DNA from: JALZEG01 sp035942255
GTDB lineage: Bacteria > Actinomycetota > CADDZG01 > WHSQ01
Assembly: GCA_035942255.1 (NCBI GenBank)
Contig: DASZDG010000073.1
Location: forward strand, 1-64,000
Direction: 5' to 3'
DNA: 64,000 bases
Shown here: positions 56,812 through 64,000 of the stretch, one piece after another
Layout: each line of letters starts with the position of its first letter
Position numbering within the stretch: position 1 is the first letter of the stretch
Program-made: the position numbers and the translations under genes
Notes under the pieces: generated by a model
The model's database searches: none
Told to the model about the DNA's origin: nothing
What the model saw: the letters and a program-made list of their open reading frames with translations, nothing else

Positions 56812-57801
56812 ATGAAGGTCAACCGCGAGTGGGAGCCCGCGTTCGCCGGGCTCGCGACGTTCCAGAAGGTCCCGCTCGCGCTCGACGAGGAGAGCCTGGC
56901 GGGCGCCGACGTAGCGATCGTCGGCGCGCCGATGGACGAGTACGTCACGCACCGGCCCGGCACGCGCTTCGGCCCCCGCGCGATCCGCTCGGCGATCGAC
57001 GGCGGCGGCCCGCCGAAGGCGTGGCACATGGACCTCGGCGTCGACCCGTTCGCGGAGCTGACCGTCGTCGACCACGCGGACGCGGACGTCGTCCCGGGCG
57101 ATCCCGCTGCGAGCCACGCCGCGATACGCACGGCCGTCGCTCGCATAGTCGCCGCGGGCGCGGTGCCGGTCGTCCTCGGCGGCGACCACTCGATCGCGTA
57201 CCCGGACGTCTCGGCGGTCGCGGAGCGGCTGCCCGCCGGGTCGCTCGCGGTCGTGCAGTTCGACACGCACACGGACACCGCTACCGAGAACTGGGGCGTC
57301 GCCCGCGCCCACGGGACCCCGTTCCGCCACCTCGTCGACGAAGGGATCCTGCCGGGCGAACGCCTCGTCCAGGTCGGGCTGCGTGGTTACTGGCCGAACC
57401 CGGAGGAATGGGCGTGGGCGCGCTCGAACGGCGTGCGGTGGCACCGCATGGAGGACGTGTTCGAGCGCGGGATCGACGCGGTGATCGACGAGGTCCTGAC
57501 GCAGGTCGAGCCCGCGCCGCATCTCTTCCTGTCGGTCGACGTCGACGTGCTCGACCCCGCGTTCGCCCCCGGCACCGGCACACCGGAGCCCGGAGGGATG
57601 TCGACGCGCGAGCTGCTGCGGGCGATCCGGCGGCTGACGGTCGCGCGCGGCCTGGCGGGGATGGAGGTCGTCGAGGTCTCGCCCCCCTACGACCACGCGG
57701 ACGTAACCGCGATGGCCGCACACCGCGTCGTGGTCGACGCGCTCGCGGGGCTGGCGGTGCACCGGCGCGGGGGCCGCGTCGCACCGGAGCGCGACTCGTG
57801 A
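56812..57801 (+). CDS. Agmatinase/arginase-family ureohydrolase
   Basis: A 329-residue binuclear manganese hydrolase: ligands are in GGDHS (123-127), DTHTD (151-155) and SVDVDVLDP (241-249), and the THRPGTRFGPRAIRSA region near the N-terminus is family-typical. Members hydrolyse agmatine, guanidinobutyrate or related guanidines. DTHTD instead of DAHxD is a small deviation. The start follows a leaderless promoter. The downstream sirtuin gene overlaps its stop by 4 nt. Confidence 0.88.
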   Translation: MKVNREWEPAFAGLATFQKVPLALDEESLAGADVAIVGAPMDEYVTHRPGTRFGPRAIRSAIDGGGPPKAWHMDLGVDPFAELTVVDHADADVVPGDPAASHAAIRTAVARIVAAGAVPVVLGGDHSIAYPDVSAVAERLPAGSLAVVQFDTHTDTATENWGVARAHGTPFRHLVDEGILPGERLVQVGLRGYWPNPEEWAWARSNGVRWHRMEDVFERGIDAVIDEVLTQVEPAPHLFLSVDVDVLDPAFAPGTGTPEPGGMSTRELLRAIRRLTVARGLAGMEVVEVSPPYDHADVTAMAAHRVVVDALAGLAVHRRGGRVAPERDS

Positions 57802-58556
57802 CCGACGAGCTGCTCGAGGAGGTCGCCGCACTAGTGCGGCGCGCCGGGTCGGTCGTCGCATTGACCGGCGCCGGCATATCGACGGAGTCCGGCATCCCCG
57901 ACTTCCGCGGCCCCCAGGGCCTCTGGACGAAGGACCCGAAGGCCCAGCGCATGTCGAGCCTGCAGGCCTACATGGACGACCCCGACCTGCGCGTGCGCGC
58001 GTGGCTGGCGCGCATGGAGCATCCCGCGTGGACGGCGGCTCCGAACGCAGGGCACCGCGCGCTCGCGGAGCTCGAGCGCAAGGGGAGGCTCGACACGCTC
58101 GTCACGCAGAACATCGACGGGCTCCACCAGAAGGCCGGGACCTCCCCGGCGCGCATCGTCGAGATCCACGGGACGCTGCGCGAGGTCATGTGCATGTCGT
58201 GCGACGAGCGCGCGCCGATGGAGGCCGCGCTCGCGCGCGTGCGCGCGGGAGAGGCCGACCCGCCGTGCAGGACGTGTGGCGGGATCCTGAAGTCGGCCAC
58301 GATCTCGTTCGGGCAGCCCCTGCGCGACGGTGACATGCAGCGCGCCCGCGCCGCCGCCGAGTCGTGCGACGTCTTCCTCGCGATCGGCACGTCCCTGACC
58401 GTGTACCCCGTCGCGTACCTGCCCGCGGTCGCCGCGCGGTCGGGGGCCGCGGTCGTCGTCCTCAACGCGGAGCCGACGCCGTACGACCGGGGCGCGGACG
58501 CGGTCGTCCGTCAGCCGCTCGGCGAGGCCCTCCCCGCGATCGCCGCCCGCGTCTGA
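57798..58556 (+). CDS. NAD-dependent protein deacylase (sirtuin)
   Basis: A 252-residue Sir2 protein: ALTGAGISTESGIPDFRG (21-38), TQNIDGLH (103-110), catalytic His124 in VEIHGTL and a zinc site C132/C135 and C157/C160 (CMSC, CRTC). It removes acyl groups from lysines using NAD. GTG start coupled to the agmatinase-like gene. Confidence 0.95.
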   Translation: MTDELLEEVAALVRRAGSVVALTGAGISTESGIPDFRGPQGLWTKDPKAQRMSSLQAYMDDPDLRVRAWLARMEHPAWTAAPNAGHRALAELERKGRLDTLVTQNIDGLHQKAGTSPARIVEIHGTLREVMCMSCDERAPMEAALARVRAGEADPPCRTCGGILKSATISFGQPLRDGDMQRARAAAESCDVFLAIGTSLTVYPVAYLPAVAARSGAAVVVLNAEPTPYDRGADAVVRQPLGEALPAIAARV

Positions 58557-58561
58557 CGCGG

Positions 58562-59941
58562 CTACAGCCCGACGAGCTTTCCGACGACCTGCGCCCGCCG
58601 CGCCGGCCGCCCGGTCCTCGCCTCGGCCCGGTCCGCGCTCGCCATCGTCCACAGCGCGAGGTTGGTGCCCAGCCAGCGCAGCGGCTCCGGCTCCCACGAA
58701 CGCGAACGGTGTCCTACCCACGGGAGCCGCGTGAGCGCGGTGTCGCGTCCGAGGATCAGGTCGCGCAGCGTGCGGCCGGCGAGGTTCGACGTCGAGACGC
58801 CGTCGCCGACGTAGCCGCCCGCCGACCCGAGGCCGGTAGCGCGGTCCAGGCTCACGGACGAGAACCAGTCCCTCGGCACCCCGAGGACCCCGCCCCAGCG
58901 GTGCGTGATCGCCGCGTGCGCGGCCCCCGGCCACAGTTGCCCGAGCACCCGCTCGAGCTCCGCGAACACCTTCGGCTCGCGGTCGAACCGGTCGGAGACG
59001 CGCGAGCCGAAGTGGTAGGGAGCGCCGCGGCCCCCGAACGCGATGCGGTCGTCGGCGGTGCGCTGCGCGTAGATCAGCAGGTGGCGCCCGTCGGTGACGG
59101 TCTCCGCGCCGTCCCATCCCGCCTCGCGCCAGAACGACTCCGGCAGCGGCTCCGTCACGACCATCAGCGAGTACAGCGGCGCGAGGCGGCGGCGTTGCCG
59201 CGGGAACGCGGCGGAGTAGCCTTCGGTCGCGCGCACGACGACGTCCGCCTCCAGCACCGCGCCGGGGACCTCCAGCCGGTGGGGAGCGATGCCGAGCGCG
59301 GGCGTCCGCTCGTAGATCCGCACGCCGAGTCGCTCGGTCGCGCGGGCCAGGCCGCGCACGAGGCGCGCGGGATGGACGCGCGCGCAGTGGGGCGTGAAGG
59401 CGGCCCCCTCGCAGCCCGGCACGCGGATCCGCCGCGCCGTCTCCGCGGCGTCGAGCCACGCGTAGTCGCCGGTGCCGAAGCCCCACCGCTCGTGCTCCTC
59501 GGCGACCTCGGCCCGGAGACGCGGGACGTGCGCCGGTGCCGTCGCCAGCGTCAGCGTCCCGCCCTTGTGCCAGTGCGCGTCGATCGACTCCGCGGAGAGC
59601 GCGGCACCGACCTCGTCCACGGTCTCGAACATCGCCCGCTGCATCGCGAGCGCGGCGTCGTCCCCGTGACGCTGCGCGATCGCCGACCGCTTTCCCGCGA
59701 ACAGAGCCGAGCACCATCCGCCGTTGCGGCCGGACGCACCGAAGCCCGCGATCTCCTTCTCGACTATCGCCACGTCGAGCGAGGGCTCGGCCTTCTTCAG
59801 GTAGTACGCGGTCCAGAGGCCCGTGTAGCCGGCGCCGACGATCGCGACGTCTGCGGTCGCACTCGAACGGAGGCCCGGGCGCGGCGTCAGGTCGTCGCCG
59901 CACGTGTCGAGCCAGAAGGAGTAGGAGCGGTAGTCCTTCAC
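58562..59941 (-). CDS. FAD-dependent oxidoreductase (DAO family, PuuB/OrdL-like)
   Basis: A 459-residue flavoprotein: ADVAIVGAGYTGLWTAYYL binds FAD, GFGASGRNGGWCSALF is typical of the gamma-glutamylputrescine oxidase/amine oxidase branch, and RWGGVLGVPRDWF with GGYVGDGVSTSNLAGR lie at the C-terminal FAD end. It probably oxidises an amine or amino acid. Next to the ureohydrolase, which makes polyamine-type products, it suggests a small amine-catabolism cluster. GTG with AGGAGA upstream. Confidence 0.88.
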   Translation of the reverse strand: MKDYRSYSFWLDTCGDDLTPRPGLRSSATADVAIVGAGYTGLWTAYYLKKAEPSLDVAIVEKEIAGFGASGRNGGWCSALFAGKRSAIAQRHGDDAALAMQRAMFETVDEVGAALSAESIDAHWHKGGTLTLATAPAHVPRLRAEVAEEHERWGFGTGDYAWLDAAETARRIRVPGCEGAAFTPHCARVHPARLVRGLARATERLGVRIYERTPALGIAPHRLEVPGAVLEADVVVRATEGYSAAFPRQRRRLAPLYSLMVVTEPLPESFWREAGWDGAETVTDGRHLLIYAQRTADDRIAFGGRGAPYHFGSRVSDRFDREPKVFAELERVLGQLWPGAAHAAITHRWGGVLGVPRDWFSSVSLDRATGLGSAGGYVGDGVSTSNLAGRTLRDLILGRDTALTRLPWVGHRSRSWEPEPLRWLGTNLALWTMASADRAEARTGRPARRAQVVGKLVGL

Positions 59942-59978
59942 GTCTCTCCTAGACCGGCCGCCGCGGCGGCCGGTGCGA

Positions 59979-60063
59979 TGGTGGCGGGACCAGGATTCGA
60001 ACCTGGGAAGGACAAGCCAACCGGTTTACAGCCGGTCCTCTTTGGCCACTTGAGTATCCCGCC
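59979..60063 (-). tRNA. tRNA-Tyr (GTA)
   Basis: 85 nt with encoded CCA: acceptor GGCGGGA/TCCCGCC, anticodon GTA in CTGTAAA, a class II long variable arm and T-arm CCAGG-TTCGAAT-CCTGG. Confidence 0.95.
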
Positions 60064-60124
60064 GAGGTGCTGCGGCCACGACGATATCGCCCCCGCGAGG
60101 GCCGCGTGGACCGATGAGAAGCTC

Positions 60125-61393
60125 CTAGTCGCCGGTCTCCCGGGGGCCGTGACCGTGGAGGTCGAGGATCTCCGCGAGGCGCGAGTGCGGCTCGAGGATC
60201 CCCTCGGCGTCGGTGCCTGCACCGAGGTCGGCGAGCTCCGCCGGGACCCTGCCGAACGCAAAGGTGGACTCGGCCAGCGCCTCCTGCAGCGCGACCTCCG
60301 CGAGGGCGAACGCACCCGTGGCGGGGGACGACCCCGAAGCCCACAGCGACTCGCCCGACACCTCGAGCTCGGACCGGTCGGGCGCGAACGCGTCGCCGAA
60401 CTGGCGGGCGAACGTGAGCCGGTCGGCGATCTTGACCCTCTTCGTGGTCGTGCGTGCCTCGAGCCCGAGCGCCCGGAACTGCGCCTCGCGCAGCCACCTC
60501 ACGAGCATGCGCATGGGGTTCTTCGCCTCGCCGTTCGGCTGGTACCAGCCGAAGTGCACGTGCGCCGGCGTCGTGATCGCGTTGCCGGAGTTGCCGCAAT
60601 AGCCGATCACGTCACCGACCTCGACGCGGTCGCCGCTCGAGAAGTCCTCGGTGTTCCAGTCGGAGAGGTGCGCGTAGTACCAGTAGGAGCCGTCGGACCG
60701 GTAGAGGCGTGCGATGCGGCCCCCGAGCCCGCCGTCGTCGAACTCGATCGTCCCGGCCTCCGTCGCGAGCAGCGGAGTGCCGACGTCGCAGAAGACGTCC
60801 TGCCCCTCGTGCGTGCGAACGATCGGGCCAGGGCCGTAGCGCGGGGCGCCCCACGTGTCGATCCACGTGGCGTACCCGCCGATGATGAACGGGGCGAACA
60901 CCTTCGACGCGACCTCGTCCTCGGGAAGGCCGAGGCTGCGCAGCCGCGCGGCCGTGGCCAGCAGCTTCTCGGTGTTGAACGAGCCGGGGATCGACGGGGT
61001 CGGGAGGATATCCTCGTCCTTCTTCTTCTTCTTGTTCTTGCGCTTCTTGTCGTCCTCGGACCCCTTCTTGGGATCGTCCTCGTCGCCGCGGTCGCCCTTG
61101 CGGTCGCCGGGCTTCTTCGGGTCGTCGGGGTCGGGCTTCTCCTCTTCCTCGCCCTTGCCGCCGCCACCACCCTGCTGACCGCCACCGCCGCCACCGCCGG
61201 ACGGCTTCGTCTGGGTGGGGCTGGGGGACGGCTCGGGTTCGCCGCCGCCTCCGGGGAGGATCGGCGGGAGGGTCGGCGTCGGCTGAGCGATCTGGGCCGC
61301 GGCGGTCTGCACGATCCCCTTGCCGGCGGGAACGAGGAGCATGCCCCCGAGCAGTACCACGAGGGCAAGGGCCGTGCGTGCTGCGGTTCTCAC
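60125..61393 (-). CDS. Secreted M23-family metallopeptidase with low-complexity linker
   Basis: A 422-residue exported protein. After the signal peptide (about 1-33) comes a 95-residue Gly-rich, then Lys/Asp/Glu-rich linker (KKRKNKKKKKDED), followed by a LytM-type domain: His195 and Asp199 (RTHEGQDVFCDVG) and His278/His280 (PAHVHFGW) are the zinc-site residues. It would cut peptidoglycan cross-bridges or act as an activator. GTG start; upstream DNA has no strong ribosome-binding site. Confidence 0.88.
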   Translation of the reverse strand: MRTAARTALALVVLLGGMLLVPAGKGIVQTAAAQIAQPTPTLPPILPGGGGEPEPSPSPTQTKPSGGGGGGGQQGGGGGKGEEEEKPDPDDPKKPGDRKGDRGDEDDPKKGSEDDKKRKNKKKKKDEDILPTPSIPGSFNTEKLLATAARLRSLGLPEDEVASKVFAPFIIGGYATWIDTWGAPRYGPGPIVRTHEGQDVFCDVGTPLLATEAGTIEFDDGGLGGRIARLYRSDGSYWYYAHLSDWNTEDFSSGDRVEVGDVIGYCGNSGNAITTPAHVHFGWYQPNGEAKNPMRMLVRWLREAQFRALGLEARTTTKRVKIADRLTFARQFGDAFAPDRSELEVSGESLWASGSSPATGAFALAEVALQEALAESTFAFGRVPAELADLGAGTDAEGILEPHSRLAEILDLHGHGPRETGD

Positions 61394-61480
61394 TCTGGCG
61401 GAGTCCTTCTCGCTAGAGAATCGTGCTGGCTTCGTAGCGTGGTGGGACGGTCACTCTAAGACGTCCTAAACGGTAGTTCT

Positions 61481-61527
61481 CCGGCCCCCCGCCCACTCCT
61501 TCGACTACGGCAGGTGGGGGGGCCGGG
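61481..61527 (-). terminator. Possible ftsH terminator
   Basis: Inverted repeat CCGGCCCCCC(G)CCCAC / GTGGGGGGGCCGG with a loop of about 16 nt, between ftsH and the M23 gene; imperfect and without a U-tract. Confidence 0.45.
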
Positions 61528-61586
61528 TTGAATCTATTTGTCCCGTTTCTCCGGGCCAATGGCCCGTTCGGGTGGTTTCGCGACGG

Positions 61587-63911
61587 CTAGGTGCCTCCAC
61601 CGTCCCCGGCTCCGGCGCCCGTGCCCTTCGGGGCGGTCGATCCGGACTTCGCCGCGGCGGGGCGGCGGGCCCGGCCGGCGGCGCCGCCGTTCTTCGCGCC
61701 GTTGGCCGAGGTCTTGGAGAACAGCCCGTTCATCTGCAGCTTCTCCTCCTTGACCTCCTTCAGGATCTTGTGGAGGGGGATGCCCTCGAGCGTCTCGAGC
61801 TCCTTCAGCTCGGCGGCCATCCGGTGCAGAATGTCGAGGTTCAGCTCGAGGATCCTCGCCGCCTCGGCCTCCGCGGCCTCGAGGATGCGCCCGATCTCGG
61901 CGTCCATCGCCGTGTGCGTCGGGTCCGAGAGCGCGGCGAGCCCCGTGTCTCCGCCGAGATACACCTCGGCGTCCGAAGCGAGCAGGCGCGCCCGGCCCAG
62001 CTTGGGGCTCATCCCGAAGCGGCCGACCATGTCGCGTGCGATCTCGGTCGCCCGCTCGAGGTCGGTCTCGGACCCCGTCGACGGCTCGCCGAAGATCATC
62101 TCCTCGGCAGCGAGCCCGCTCATCGCGGTGACGAGCTGCCGCGTGAGCTGGAAGCGCGTGAGCAGCGCCGAGTCGTCCTCGCTCTCGATGCCGGTCGCCG
62201 CGACGTTCTTGCTGCGGGCGAGGATCGTGACGCGGTGCACGTCTTCGCCGCGCCCGAGTGCCGCCGCCGCGATCGCGTGCGCGCTCTCGTGGTAGGCGGC
62301 GCGTCCGCGCTCCTCCTCGCTGAGCACCTTGCCCCGTCGCTTCGGCCCGTGCAGCACACGCTGGATCGCCTCTTCGAGGTCGGGCGTCTCGATCTCGTGC
62401 TTGGCCGAGCGCAGCGAGAGCAGGGCGGCCTCGTTGATCACGTTCGCCAGGTCGGCGCCCGAGAAGCCCGGCGTCCTCTTCGCGAGGTAGTCGAAGTCGA
62501 CCGACGCGGCGATCGGCTTGCCCTTGGAGTGGAGCTGGAGGATGTCCTTGCGCCCGTCGTGGTCCGGCTGGTCGACGGTGATGTGGCGGTCGAAACGGCC
62601 GGGGCGGAGAAGGGCCGGGTCGAGGATGTCGGGCCTGTTCGTCGCGCCGATCACGACGATGCCGGCGGAGACCTCGAAGCCGTCCATCTCGACGAGCATC
62701 TGGTTCAGCGTCTGCTCGCGCTCGTCGCTGCCGCCACCGCCCGAGCCGCCGGCGCCACGCTTGCGGCCTGCCGCGTCGAGCTCGTCGATGAAGACGATGG
62801 CCGGCGCGACCGCGCGCACCCTGGCGAAGAGGTCACGGACACGTGCGGCACCGACGCCCACGAGCGACTCGACGAACTCGGCCCCCGCGACGGAGAAGAA
62901 CGGCACGCCGGCCTCGCCGGCGGTCGCTCGCGCGATCAGCGTCTTGCCACAGCCCGGAGGACCGAACAGCAGCACGCCCTTCGGGGGCACGGCGCCGATC
63001 TCCTCGTACCGATCGGGGTTCTTCAGGTAGTCGACGACCTCGGAGAGCTCGAGGACCGCCTCCTCCGCGCCTCCGACGTCGTCGTAGGTGACCATCCCGC
63101 CCGCGCCCTTCTTGGACTTGCCCTTGCCGATGGAGCCGAACTGCATGACGTCGCCGATGCCCGAACCGCCACCGCGTCCGGCGGTGAAGAGCAGGCCGAA
63201 GAACGCGGCGAGGATCAGCAACGGCAACAGGAACTGAGAGATCACGCGCACGACGGCCTTCGACGTCTGCGGGTCGACCGAGACGCTCGCGCCGGCCGCG
63301 GTCAACGCGTCGACGAGGGGGCCGAACGCGGCGCCGTTCTGCGGGAGCTGCACCCAGAACTCACCGTCCCCGACGGGGGCCTTCGGCTCGGGCTCGGGCG
63401 CGGGCTTCGGCGCGGGCTTCTTGGGCTGCTCCTTCGCGTCGTCGCCCTGCGCGGCGCTGGGGCCCGTGCCGGCCTCACCCTCGTCGGGAGTGCCGGCTCC
63501 GTCACCGTCGGCGTCCTCACCCGTGTTGGCGTCGTCCTTCGGCTCGGGCTTCTCCTTGGGCTTCGGCTCGGGCTTCTCGAAGCCCGGCAGCGGCCCGGCC
63601 TGGAACGTGCCGACGAGCTGCGCGTCCTCGTCGCGGAACTCCGCGTTGACGATGCGGTTCTCCTTCGCGAGCGCGTCGATCTCGTCGAACGTCAGCTCCT
63701 GCCCCGGCGATGCCGGGTCGAGGTACGTCTGCGACCACGCGAACGCGCCGAAGAGGACGACGAGGATCAGGCCGAGGACGATCGTCGACCGGCGGCCCGA
63801 GACCTTCTTGCCGGTCTGCTTCTTCCGGCGGCGCCGCACGCGATATTGCTTGTAATTCCGCGCGATCTTGCGGCGCCACGCGGAGAACCCCCCGATTTGC
63901 TCACTGCTCAC
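61587..63911 (-). CDS. ftsH: ATP-dependent zinc metalloprotease FtsH
   Basis: A 774-residue membrane AAA protease. Transmembrane helices at about 43-60 and 225-244 frame an extracytoplasmic part that is unusually long: residues 111-183 are a Lys/Glu/Pro-, then Gly/Asp/Ala-rich insertion. The AAA domain has Walker A FGPPGCGKT (316-324), Walker B IVFIDELDA and SRH ATNRPDILDPALLRPGRFD. The zinc site is HESAH with the following Glu-rich helix. GTG start with AAGGAGG 7 nt upstream. The C-terminus is a basic Ala/Gly tail. Confidence 0.96.
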   Translation of the reverse strand: MSSEQIGGFSAWRRKIARNYKQYRVRRRRKKQTGKKVSGRRSTIVLGLILVVLFGAFAWSQTYLDPASPGQELTFDEIDALAKENRIVNAEFRDEDAQLVGTFQAGPLPGFEKPEPKPKEKPEPKDDANTGEDADGDGAGTPDEGEAGTGPSAAQGDDAKEQPKKPAPKPAPEPEPKAPVGDGEFWVQLPQNGAAFGPLVDALTAAGASVSVDPQTSKAVVRVISQFLLPLLILAAFFGLLFTAGRGGGSGIGDVMQFGSIGKGKSKKGAGGMVTYDDVGGAEEAVLELSEVVDYLKNPDRYEEIGAVPPKGVLLFGPPGCGKTLIARATAGEAGVPFFSVAGAEFVESLVGVGAARVRDLFARVRAVAPAIVFIDELDAAGRKRGAGGSGGGGSDEREQTLNQMLVEMDGFEVSAGIVVIGATNRPDILDPALLRPGRFDRHITVDQPDHDGRKDILQLHSKGKPIAASVDFDYLAKRTPGFSGADLANVINEAALLSLRSAKHEIETPDLEEAIQRVLHGPKRRGKVLSEEERGRAAYHESAHAIAAAALGRGEDVHRVTILARSKNVAATGIESEDDSALLTRFQLTRQLVTAMSGLAAEEMIFGEPSTGSETDLERATEIARDMVGRFGMSPKLGRARLLASDAEVYLGGDTGLAALSDPTHTAMDAEIGRILEAAEAEAARILELNLDILHRMAAELKELETLEGIPLHKILKEVKEEKLQMNGLFSKTSANGAKNGGAAGRARRPAAAKSGSTAPKGTGAGAGDGGGT

Positions 63912-63943
63912 TGACCGGCCTCCTTAGAGAGAAACGTGCTGCG

Positions 63944-64000
63944 CTAGCGGCGGACCTGCTGGACGCGAACCCTCTGCCGGGCGAGGGTCAAGCAGCCGAA
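63944..64000 (-). CDS. C-terminal fragment of an upstream gene
   Basis: An open frame entering from the right edge encodes 18 residues (FGCLTLARQRVRVQQVRR) before TAG, 32 nt ahead of ftsH. Too short to name; a basic C-terminal tail is all that can be seen. Confidence 0.4.
   Translation of the reverse strand, partial: FGCLTLARQRVRVQQVRR

Overview
The window is high-GC bacterial chromosome, and I read it as an uncultured-type member of the Actinomycetota. The support is strong G+C bias at third codon positions, frequent GTG and TTG starts, chains of GTGA/TTGA stop-start overlaps, many likely leaderless genes with a TAnnnT hexamer about 6 nt before the start codon, a TasA/SipW surface-fibre locus, a WecG/Wzy-type polysaccharide region and a CIRCE-controlled groEL without an adjacent groES. 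A class such as Thermoleophilia fits but cannot be proved from this window. I see no transposase, integrase, prophage or CRISPR array.

Layout. Positions 1-3.3 kb: a truncated helix-turn-helix protein, a secreted RTX-repeat protein and a secreted subtilase. 3.3-6.7 kb: a methylamine-dehydrogenase-like (mau-like) cassette with MauE-like, MauD-like, a Tat-exported cysteine-rich light-chain-like protein and a membrane protein, then a lipoprotein. 6.8-8.5 kb: CIRCE and groEL. 8.5-11.9 kb: a surface-fibre locus (TasA-like subunit, SipW-type signal peptidase, a second SipW-type substrate) and a type IV pilin-like gene. 11.9-34.1 kb: a large polysaccharide locus with nucleotide-sugar dehydrogenase and epimerases, six glycosyltransferases counting WecG, a PMT-like membrane glycosyltransferase, flippase, polymerase, WbaP-type initiating transferase, DUF4012 protein and a Wzc-like tyrosine kinase. 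34.3-41.5 kb: a lasso-peptide (RiPP) cluster with a 46-residue precursor, HPrK-like kinase, cyclase C, protease B2, RRE protein B1, nucleotidyltransferase and ABC exporter. A second PqqD-like protein, an unknown protein and a low-molecular-weight tyrosine phosphatase lie just upstream of it. 41.6-45.2 kb: nucleotide-sugar enzymes (GalE-like, Fcl, Gmd) with rpmG. 45.2-50.3 kb: two tRNAs, a metzincin-like protein, an ECF-like sigma factor fused to a membrane and exported tail, a secreted protein and a small regulator. 50.3-52.6 kb: UDP-glucose dehydrogenase and UDP-xylose synthase. 52.7-64 kb: sensor kinase, a subtilase with a strict tryptophan pentad tail, agmatinase-like and sirtuin genes, an FAD oxidoreductase, tRNA-Tyr, an M23 peptidase and FtsH.

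How the genes fit together. Most of the window serves the cell envelope. Nucleotide sugars made by Ugd, Uxs, Gmd, Fcl, the WecC-like enzyme and the epimerases feed WbaP and the glycosyltransferases; the flippase, polymerase and Wzc-like kinase would export and polymerise the product. Secreted proteases, RTX, TasA-like fibres and pilin would decorate the same surface. The most interesting self-contained system is the lasso-peptide cluster. Its core peptide has a Gly1 to Asp7/Asp8 ring possibility and two cysteines, its cyclase is short and lacks the glutaminase domain, and it carries a kinase whose usual target, a C-terminal serine, is absent. The mau-like cassette is also notable, because its light-chain-like protein has a single tryptophan and so cannot form the tryptophan tryptophylquinone cofactor.
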